From the NCBI GenBank assembly GCA_002726335.1, contig PBSR01000007.1, positions 1-11,304 of the forward strand: 11,304 nucleotides of DNA, given 5' to 3'. The notes beneath the pieces are model-generated. The model ran no database searches. It was not told where the DNA came from and worked only from the letters and a program-made list of their open reading frames with translations. Both the position numbers and the translations under genes were made by a program. This DNA comes from Gemmatimonadaceae bacterium. GTDB lineage: Bacteria; Latescibacterota; UBA2968; UBA8231. Below, piece by piece: positions 6,207 to 11,304 of this stretch (positions are counted from its first letter, which is position 1; each line of letters opens with the position of its first letter).

Positions 6207-6461
6207 ATGGCAGGACAGCTTACCGGTGAGCAGCATGGAAGATCCAAGCTCACCGAAAAGGACGTGATCAAGATCCGCAGGGCCATGAATCGCGGCGCCA
6301 GTCACGTCGACCTTGCCGAGGACTATCCTCAGGTCGACCCTGTGACCATATTCCGGGCCGGTACCGGGCGCACCTGGGTCTACCTCGGCGAGCCCCCGTC
6401 GCCGGCGCGCCTGCCGCGCCTCGCACCAAAACGCAAACGCAAGCGCAAGAAGAAGCGCTGA
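6207..6461 (+). CDS. Small helix-turn-helix protein with a lysine/arginine-rich tail
   Basis: The 84-residue product has a conserved core: G-E-Q-H-G-R-S-K-L-T-E-K-D-V (7-20), I-x-I-R-R (21-25), then R29-G-A-S and L-A-x-x-Y, a second helix V-T-I-F (46-49), and G-T-G-R-T-W (52-57). This pattern (G-x-x-H-x-x-x-K-L-T, IR, G-A-S, L-A, T-I, G-x-T-W) is the short HTH found alone in phage and bacterial proteins and at the end of HNH endonucleases. Here no nuclease is present. After a proline-rich linker the last ten residues (75-84) are all Lys or Arg, suggesting strong nonspecific nucleic-acid binding. The frame continues upstream to 6126, but the ATG at 6207 is chosen because AGGA at 6195-6198 lies 8 nt upstream and the conserved core begins just after it. 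It sits 23 nt before the oxidoreductase gene, probably the same operon; a regulatory role is an inference. Confidence 0.75.
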   Translation: MAGQLTGEQHGRSKLTEKDVIKIRRAMNRGASHVDLAEDYPQVDPVTIFRAGTGRTWVYLGEPPSPARLPRLAPKRKRKRKKKR

Positions 6462-6473
6462 TCCGCCATTCAC

Positions 6474-6479
6474 AGGAGG
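6474..6479 (+). promoter_or_regulatory. Strong Shine-Dalgarno deciding a TTG start
   Basis: AGGAGG lies 5 nt before the TTG at 6485. This justifies the rare initiation codon of the Gfo/Idh/MocA gene, since no in-frame ATG or GTG is better placed. Confidence 0.8.
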
Positions 6480-6484
6480 CCCGA

Positions 6485-7492
6485 TTGGTCAACCTCGCAT
6501 TGCTGTCCGCCGCGCATGTGCATACGAAGGGCTTCCTGCAGAACATCGCCGAGCACGACGATCGAAACCTGGTCGTCGTGTATGACGATGTGGCCGACCG
6601 CGGCCAGCGCTTTGCTGCCGACAACGATGCCGAGTACTCCGGCGACCTGGCGGCCGTCGTCGCCCGTGACGACGTGGACGGCTTTATCATCTGCTCGGAA
6701 AACACGCGGCATCTCGGCCTGCTGCAGAGCGCGATTCCCGCAGGCAAACCGATCTTCTGCGAGAAACCTTTCGCCACCTCCGTCGATGAAGCCTGCACCG
6801 CTCTCGAACTGATCCGCACCCACGGCACGATCGTGCACATGGGGTATTTCCAACCCTTCTCCGCCGCCATGCAGGGCGTCATCGCCCATGTTGCCGGTGG
6901 CACCCTGGGTACCATCACCCACGCCCGCTACCGCAATGCCCACCACGCCGCCTATGGCCGCTGGTTCGACTCATCCGACGTCAACTGGTTCACTCAACCC
7001 GACCTGGCCGGAGGCGGCGCCTTCATGGACATGGGCACCCACGCCGTGCACCGCCTGTGCAGCGTCCTCGGCAAGGTGGACAGCGTCATGGCCACCATCG
7101 GCAACGCCGCCGGCATCTACCCCGACGTCGACGACCATGGCACCGCCTGGCTTCGTTTCGCCAACGGCGCCCTCGGCACCGTCGAGGCCTCCTGGGTGCA
7201 GACCGGCGGTCACGGGGGCGGCTTTGAGATCACCGGCAGCGAGGGCACGCTCTTCGAACACGTCGACAGGGGATATCTGGTTGCCGCCCCTGGCGAAGAC
7301 GCCGAGCCCGTTGCCGAGGGCACCGAGCGGCCGACGCGGGTCGACCGCCTCGTTGGCGCCATAGAGGGCAAGGTGACCCGCCAGGAGCTCGACGCAGATC
7401 TGCGCTGTGCCGTCGACGCGGTGGCCGTCATGGAAGCCTGTTACAAGTCCAGCGACACCGGCGCCTGGGTCGACGTGCGCAGTACCGACTGA
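6485..7492 (+). CDS. Gfo/Idh/MocA family NAD(P)-dependent oxidoreductase
   Basis: The 335-residue product is a two-domain sugar- or polyol-type dehydrogenase with an N-terminal Rossmann domain (about 1-118) and a C-terminal alpha/beta substrate domain. The family signature is clear: C92-E-K-P (E93, K94 and P95 contact cofactor and substrate), then G176[10 protein letters not shown] with D182 and catalytic-type H186. The first strand is [10 protein letters not shown] (4-13) where most members have G-x-G-x-x-G, a variant also known to me from related proteins with an A-H-V-H motif. The start is TTG at 6485, supported by AGGAGG 5 nt upstream. It follows the HTH gene by 23 nt and precedes the symporter by 22 nt, so it probably oxidises or epimerises the imported compound. 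Substrate and NAD/NADP preference are unknown. Confidence 0.93.
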   Translation: MVNLALLSAAHVHTKGFLQNIAEHDDRNLVVVYDDVADRGQRFAADNDAEYSGDLAAVVARDDVDGFIICSENTRHLGLLQSAIPAGKPIFCEKPFATSVDEACTALELIRTHGTIVHMGYFQPFSAAMQGVIAHVAGGTLGTITHARYRNAHHAAYGRWFDSSDVNWFTQPDLAGGGAFMDMGTHAVHRLCSVLGKVDSVMATIGNAAGIYPDVDDHGTAWLRFANGALGTVEASWVQTGGHGGGFEITGSEGTLFEHVDRGYLVAAPGEDAEPVAEGTERPTRVDRLVGAIEGKVTRQELDADLRCAVDAVAVMEACYKSSDTGAWVDVRSTD

Positions 7493-7514
7493 GTCCTCTT
7501 TTTCGGGCGCGGAC

Positions 7515-9119
7515 ATGATACTGCTCTCCTTCGTGTCGTTCACCGGGTTGATCGCTGCGATCACGTTCGCCATGACTCGCGGCGACGACCACGCCAGCTC
7601 CGATGGATATTTCCTGGCGGGCAGGCGGCTGACCGGCCCTTTCATCGCCGGATCGCTGCTGCTGACCAATCTGTCCACCGAACAGATGGTCGGCCTCAAC
7701 GGCGCCGCCTTCACCGACGGCTTCAGCGTCATGGCCTGGGAGGTCATCGCCGTCTGTGCGCTGGTGCTGATGGCGTTGTTCTTCCTGCCTCGCTTCCTCA
7801 GAAGAGGCGTCGCCACGGTGCCACAATTCCTCGAGGAGCGCTTCGATGAGGGCACCCGGACGATCACGACGCTGATATTCCTGATCGCCTACGCCGTCAT
7901 TCTGTTGCCGATCATCCTCTACACCGGGGCCCGGGGTCTGAACGGCATGCTTGACCTGCCGGCCCTCACCGGGATCCACTCGGAACTGGGGATCATCACG
8001 TTTACGGTGCTGCTGGTCGGTCTCATCGGCACCACGTACGCGGTCTTCGGCGGGCTGCGCACGGTGGCGGTATCGGACACGCTCAACGGCATCGGCCTGC
8101 TGACCGGCGGCCTGCTCATCGTCTACTTCGCACTGCAGGCCGTCAGCGGCGGTGAGGGTGTATTTGCGGGCCTGCGACAGATCGGTGCCACCAACCCCGA
8201 TCGCTTCAACTCGATCGCCGGTCCGGCACAGTCGGTGCCCTTCCCGACGCTCTTCACGGGCGTCCTGCTGCTGAATCTGTTCTACTGGTGTACCAATCAG
8301 CAGATCATCCAGCGCACGTTCGGGGCCAGGAATCTGCAGGAGGGTCAGAAGGGTGTGTTGATCTGCGGCGCCCTCAAGCTGCTGGGGCCGCTGTATCTGG
8401 TGCTGCCGGGAATCATCGCCTTCCATCTGTACGCTGGTAGTGACATCAAGGCCGACATGGCCTACGGCCAACTCGTGCGTGACGTGCTGCCCGGTCCCCT
8501 CACCGGTCTCTTCGCCGCGGTGATGGTCGGCGCCATTCTCAGCTCCTACAACTCGGCTCTCAACAGCACGACGACACTCTTCAGCCTCGGGATCTACAAG
8601 CCGATGATCAACCAGGGGGCCACCGAACAGCAGGTGGTGAAGTCGGGCAAGGTCTTCGGCTGGATCATCGCTGTCGTGTCGATGGCCTCAGCGCCCCTGC
8701 TGATGGGTCAGGCCAGCATCTTCGGCTACCTGCAGAAGATGAACGGCCTCTACTTCATTCCCATTTTCTCCGTCGTCGTCGTCGGGATCCTCTTCCGGCG
8801 GGTGCCGCCACTGGCCGCCAAGGTGGGACTCGTTGTCGGCTTCACAGCCATCGCTCTGGGATACTTCGTGCCGGCCTTTGAGGGTGTGGTCGCCGCCATG
8901 CACGAGTTCCATTTCCTCGGAGCGGTTTTCGTCTCGCTCGTTGTCATCATGCTGCTGATCGGTGCCCTGAGGCCGCTCCCCAACGCCTGGGAACAGCAGC
9001 ATTCAGGCGACGTGGAGATGACGCCGTGGAAGTATGCCCGACCCATGGGCCTGGTGCTGATCTGCGTGGTGCTGGCGATCTACGTCGGATTTGCCGACTT
9101 CTCGGTGCTCTCTGGGTGA
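7515..9119 (+). CDS. Sodium/solute symporter (SSS family, SLC5-like)
   Basis: The 534-residue product is an inner-membrane protein with about 13-14 hydrophobic segments across its length, normal for the family, which drives uptake of sugars, carboxylates or similar solutes with sodium. Diagnostic stretches are Y32-F-L-A-G-R-R-L, L53[10 protein letters not shown] (53-63), N254[13 protein letters not shown] (254-267), and S343-S-Y-N-S-A-L-N-S (343-351), whose paired serines fit the Na2 sodium site of vSGLT. The W-x-T-N-Q-x-x-x-Q-R segment points to the sugar-transporting branch (SGLT/YidK-like), but the substrate is not proven. The frame runs upstream to 7407 inside the preceding gene; the ATG at 7515 is chosen because the first membrane helix begins there. 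The Shine-Dalgarno is poor (GGGCGCGG). Its last 40 bp overlap the 3' end of the convergent FliF-like gene. Confidence 0.93.
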   Translation: MILLSFVSFTGLIAAITFAMTRGDDHASSDGYFLAGRRLTGPFIAGSLLLTNLSTEQMVGLNGAAFTDGFSVMAWEVIAVCALVLMALFFLPRFLRRGVATVPQFLEERFDEGTRTITTLIFLIAYAVILLPIILYTGARGLNGMLDLPALTGIHSELGIITFTVLLVGLIGTTYAVFGGLRTVAVSDTLNGIGLLTGGLLIVYFALQAVSGGEGVFAGLRQIGATNPDRFNSIAGPAQSVPFPTLFTGVLLLNLFYWCTNQQIIQRTFGARNLQEGQKGVLICGALKLLGPLYLVLPGIIAFHLYAGSDIKADMAYGQLVRDVLPGPLTGLFAAVMVGAILSSYNSALNSTTTLFSLGIYKPMINQGATEQQVVKSGKVFGWIIAVVSMASAPLLMGQASIFGYLQKMNGLYFIPIFSVVVVGILFRRVPPLAAKVGLVVGFTAIALGYFVPAFEGVVAAMHEFHFLGAVFVSLVVIMLLIGALRPLPNAWEQQHSGDVEMTPWKYARPMGLVLICVVLAIYVGFADFSVLSG

Positions 9120-9877
9120 GATGTCGCCTCGCCCTTCGCCTGGATCTGCCGCCATCTGTCGATTCCAACGATGAGGAAGAACACACCGAGGCCGAAGGCG
9201 ACGGCGGGACCGTCACGTAACCCGATCGGGCTCAACACCAGGGCGGCGCCGGCACCGACAGCGATGGCGGTCCCCGTCATTCCACCCCGGCGAAACAGAT
9301 AGAGCGCCAACAGCAGGAGGGGGCCCACCACCACGATCCCCGTCCAGAATTCCCGGCGCTCCTGGGACGTGGCCTGTTCGTGTTGTTGGATCTGTTGGGT
9401 CTTGTCGAAGGGTATCGACGACACGGTCATCGCGTCACCGCGAGTCGCGTCGAAGCCGACCGCCTGCTGCACCAGCGCCGCCAGTTGATCGACCTCCTCT
9501 TCCGGACGCAGTTGCTCACGGATCTCGCGGGTGTCAGGATCGATGCCGACCTTTGTCTGGTCCACCCCCAACGACAACGACAGCCTCTTCACTCGGGTCA
9601 CACCGTCGCGATCCTCCCAGTCGATGGCGACGCGGACGAGGGAGCGGCCCTCACCGATCACCTTGTCCAGCATCTGTTGCGCCTTGTTCTGCCGGTGGCT
9701 TTCCAGGCGAACCTGTTCCGCCAGGCGCGAGCGTTTCTTCTGTTCGGCGGCACGTACCGGTCTCTCTCCCCGCTCGATCCGATGCTGTCGGATGTGCAGA
9801 CCGGATGCCAGGATCAGCACACCGAGGATCACGCCGATGCCGACAGAGAGCAGGTCGATGTCACGTAGTCTGGTCAT
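9080..9877 (-). CDS. FliF-like membrane protein, truncated core (mini-MS-ring-type protein)
   Basis: The 265-residue product has one N-terminal membrane helix (about 7-28), a charged helical linker (30-68), a soluble core (69-158), a second helix after F177-W (178-195), and two more hydrophobic segments (about 200-217 and 226-240). The core follows the C-terminal part of flagellar FliF step by step: M69-L-D-K-V-I-G-E-G-R with V-R-V (81-83), V96[10 protein letters not shown] (96-106), then A139[13 protein letters not shown] and S-I-P-F-D. Absent are the two N-terminal ring-building domains, the long beta-collar insertion (about ten residues here) and the FliG-binding tail. No flagellar genes are nearby. 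AGGAGG (9883-9888) 5 nt upstream supports ATG 9877 over ATG 9904. It may form a ring or secretion-type pore; SpoIIIAG-like or SctJ-like roles are alternatives. It is 44 nt downstream of the peptidase gene. Confidence 0.75.
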   Translation of the reverse strand: MTRLRDIDLLSVGIGVILGVLILASGLHIRQHRIERGERPVRAAEQKKRSRLAEQVRLESHRQNKAQQMLDKVIGEGRSLVRVAIDWEDRDGVTRVKRLSLSLGVDQTKVGIDPDTREIREQLRPEEEVDQLAALVQQAVGFDATRGDAMTVSSIPFDKTQQIQQHEQATSQERREFWTGIVVVGPLLLLALYLFRRGGMTGTAIAVGAGAALVLSPIGLRDGPAVAFGLGVFFLIVGIDRWRQIQAKGEATSHPESTEKSANPT

Positions 9878-9882
9878 GGATC

Positions 9883-9888
9883 CCTCCT
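9883..9888 (-). promoter_or_regulatory. Shine-Dalgarno deciding the FliF-like start at 9877
   Basis: The minus strand reads AGGAGG here, 5 nt before the ATG at 9877. The alternative ATG at 9904 would place this site inside the coding region and has no comparable site of its own. Confidence 0.75.
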
Positions 9889-9921
9889 GATTCGATTGGG
9901 TCACCTGTCATTGCCGGTGGC

Positions 9922-10851
9922 TCACTCGCGATCCAGATCCAGCAGCAATGCCAGGCTCAGGCGCACCGACTGTGCCAGGTGGTCGATGTCGACCTTGTCG
10001 GCCGTATCCGTGACGGCGTGGTAGTCCGGATTTTTGTACGGATACGACCCGATGTGCAACACGGCGGCGGGAATGCCGGCCTTGATGAAGGAACCATCGT
10101 CGTCGTTGGGCTTTTCACTCTGGAACCGGCTCGTGATCAGCCCCAGGTCGTAGCGCTCGTTGAGCCGGGCTGTACGCTCTGCCAGCGCCTCGCCTTCAGG
10201 CGTGGTGAAGCGGGTGCAGTGTGTGAGCCGGCCAGCATCCACATCGGCCTGCGATCGACCGCCGATGCTGTCCACATTGATGACACCCTTCACCGTCAGC
10301 CCTGCCGCCACCATGCCCTGCGCCGTGACGGCGCTCGTCCACGGCGTGTGCTCTTCATTACAGAAGACGAACCAGATGGATCGCTGCGACTCGTAGTCCT
10401 GCAGGACCCGGGCCATCTCCATGAGCGCCGACGTTCCCGAGGCATTGTCGTAGGCGCCGGGGGAATCGGTCCAGCTCTGTGAATCCTTGTGGGCAATGGC
10501 GACGATGTACTCGTCGGGTAGACGGGTACCTCGGGTTCGTGCATAGAGGTTATGGGCGGTGTAACTCGGATCCTCCGGCTCCGGGCGACTGAACTGGTGC
10601 GGCATCGGTCGCGAGCCGTCGGTGCGGAAGGCCTGCACCGTCACCGCCTCCCGCTCGACGTCGTGACCGCTCTCCTCCAGTTGTCCGGCGATGTAGTCGT
10701 CCGCTTCGTACAGCGTGCAGCGGTCGTGTCCGGGTACCGTGTAGTTCAGTTTGCGGTAGGGCAGTGGATCCGAGGACAGGTGGAACAGGTGGTCGCGCAG
10801 CCGACGTTCATCGATGCGGGTCAACAGTGATGGAATCGGATCCTGTGTCAT
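9922..10851 (-). CDS. M28 family zinc metallopeptidase (aminopeptidase-type)
   Basis: The 309-residue product is a co-catalytic two-zinc peptidase. All expected ligands can be seen in order: H121 in A-H-K-D-S with D123, bridging D135 in G-A-Y-D-N-A-S-G, the glutamate pair E166-E167 in C-N-E-E-H (general base and ligand), D194 in N-V-D-S-I-G-G, and H278 in Y-H-A-V-T-D. Family members usually release N-terminal amino acids or hydrolyse small peptide-like substrates; the exact substrate is open. Deviations from the common consensus are K122 (often Tyr or Phe) and Y134 (often Asp or Asn). No signal peptide or membrane anchor is visible, so it should be cytoplasmic, whereas many M28 enzymes are exported. 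The ATG is 6 nt after the stop of the glycoside-hydrolase-like gene, with only a weak Shine-Dalgarno, so translation is probably coupled. Confidence 0.92.
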   Translation of the reverse strand: MTQDPIPSLLTRIDERRLRDHLFHLSSDPLPYRKLNYTVPGHDRCTLYEADDYIAGQLEESGHDVEREAVTVQAFRTDGSRPMPHQFSRPEPEDPSYTAHNLYARTRGTRLPDEYIVAIAHKDSQSWTDSPGAYDNASGTSALMEMARVLQDYESQRSIWFVFCNEEHTPWTSAVTAQGMVAAGLTVKGVINVDSIGGRSQADVDAGRLTHCTRFTTPEGEALAERTARLNERYDLGLITSRFQSEKPNDDDGSFIKAGIPAAVLHIGSYPYKNPDYHAVTDTADKVDIDHLAQSVRLSLALLLDLDRE

Positions 10852-10857
10852 GTCTCG

Positions 10858-11304
10858 TCAATCCCGCGCCGCCGCCCTGTAGACCCGTTTGACTGCCGCA
10901 ACCTTGTCCGGATCCTCTGCCACACTGTCGCTGGTGAACATCATCACGCCACTGCTCTTGGCCGCCAGGCCGTATTCGAGCACGTCAGCCAGTTCGTCGG
11001 CAGACACGGGCGGCTCGTTATAGGCCTGAACGATGGGCCAGAGACGCGGATACCTGCCCGGTTCGGTGTGGACTTCGTGACGTGCGGAGAAGTACTCAAC
11101 GTAGTCCTTGACGTAGGACGTCGGCATGTCCGAACGACCGTGGTAGGGCATGGGTGAAAACACGTCCACATATGGCGCCAGGGCGTCGAAATCCAGACCC
11201 AGACAGCGCCGTCTGGCGCCCCAGAAATCCTCGTCCTTCCAGGCGGCCTGGTAGTTGCCGACCAGTGCCTGGGGACGGATTTCCTTGACGATCTGGTGGA
11301 ACTG
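10858..11304 (-). CDS. TIM-barrel glycoside-hydrolase-like protein, C-terminal part (cut by window edge)
   Basis: The frame enters from the right edge without a stop and ends at TGA 10858-10860, giving 148 residues. The visible part begins with a helix F-H-Q-I-V-K-E-I-R-P followed by a strand A-L-V-G-N-Y, then L-D-F-D (35-38) and Y-V-D-V-F-S-P-M-P-Y-H. Next come L-W-P-I-V-Q-A-Y-N and V-S-A-D-E-L, and S-S-G-V-M-M-F-T-S near the end. Alternating strands ending in V-F-S-P-M-x-Y, P-I-V-Q-A-Y and G-V-M-M-F are the last strands of a (beta/alpha)8 barrel as in uncharacterised glycosyl-hydrolase-like proteins. The GTG at 11169 is an internal valine, not the start. Catalytic acids cannot be assigned without the N-terminal half. 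It is the upstream partner of the peptidase and FliF-like genes. Confidence 0.65.
   Translation of the reverse strand, partial: QFHQIVKEIRPQALVGNYQAAWKDEDFWGARRRCLGLDFDALAPYVDVFSPMPYHGRSDMPTSYVKDYVEYFSARHEVHTEPGRYPRLWPIVQAYNEPPVSADELADVLEYGLAAKSSGVMMFTSDSVAEDPDKVAAVKRVYRAAARD

Noticed and set aside
5201..6229. A 342-codon plus-strand open frame opposite the propeller gene
   Set aside because: The minus-strand frame has seven regular blade repeats and Asp-boxes. The plus frame shows no domain and runs across the divergent junction.
7407..7514. Upstream extension of the symporter gene into the oxidoreductase gene
   Set aside because: The 36 extra residues are Pro/Ser/Thr-rich shadow of the oxidoreductase frame, and the first membrane helix begins at the ATG at 7515.
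7493..7514. T-rich stretch after the oxidoreductase stop as a possible terminator
   Set aside because: There is a run of five T but no stable hairpin before it, and the symporter gene follows at once.
7428..8471. A 347-codon minus-strand open frame within the symporter gene
   Set aside because: Its composition is Gln/Asp/Arg-rich without motifs, the usual shadow of a hydrophobic membrane protein gene. The plus frame has all SSS family motifs.
9553..10482. A 309-codon plus-strand open frame spanning the FliF-like and peptidase genes
   Set aside because: It crosses two genes with convincing domains and their ribosome binding sites, and its own product is low-complexity.
1..11304. CRISPR array, tRNA/rRNA gene, insertion sequence or riboswitch
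   Set aside because: No regularly spaced repeats, cloverleaf-type conserved segments, transposase motifs or long structured leaders were seen. Intergenic gaps are all under about 125 bp.

Overview
The window is GC-rich, gene-dense bacterial DNA with almost no intergenic space and several genes joined by stop/start overlaps. It holds twelve protein-coding genes, ten complete and one cut at each edge. No rRNA, tRNA, CRISPR array or insertion sequence is visible. The mix (several phytanoyl-CoA-dioxygenase-family proteins, a luciferase-like oxidoreductase, a Gfo/Idh/MocA dehydrogenase, a sodium/solute symporter, an (alpha/alpha)-toroid carbohydrate-type protein and a glycoside-hydrolase-like protein) resembles environmental heterotrophs of lineages such as Poribacteria, Latescibacterota or Planctomycetota. 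That placement is an inference from gene content, not a sequence match.

Region 1 (1-1750) is a group of Fe(II)/2-oxoglutarate-type oxygenases: the first 23 residues of one at the left edge, a complete one on the minus strand just upstream of it, and a divergently transcribed paralogue. Both complete copies have His-x-Gly where the family normally has the iron-binding His-x-Asp. Region 2 (1751-2398) is a compact VapBC-type toxin-antitoxin module with its own promoter and GTGA coupling.

Region 3 (6118 down to 2405, minus strand) is a tight three-gene operon: a seven-bladed beta-propeller protein, a 599-residue toroid plus beta-sandwich protein, and a luciferase-like flavin or F420 oxidoreductase. 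Region 4 (6207-9119, plus strand) is a small helix-turn-helix protein with a very basic tail, a Gfo/Idh/MocA oxidoreductase lacking the usual N-terminal GxGxxG, and a sodium/solute symporter. It reads as import and oxidation of a sugar-like compound.

Region 5 (11304 down to 9080, minus strand) holds the C-terminal part of a TIM-barrel, glycoside-hydrolase-like protein, an M28 zinc peptidase, and a 265-residue membrane protein. The last one carries the core of the flagellar MS-ring protein FliF without its first two ring domains, its beta-collar insertion or its FliG-binding tail. Its 3' end overlaps the symporter gene tail to tail by 40 bp.

The best candidates for something undescribed are the mini-FliF membrane protein and the paired HxG oxygenases. 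Next come the propeller/toroid/luciferase-like operon and the small HTH protein with a hexamer inverted repeat upstream.
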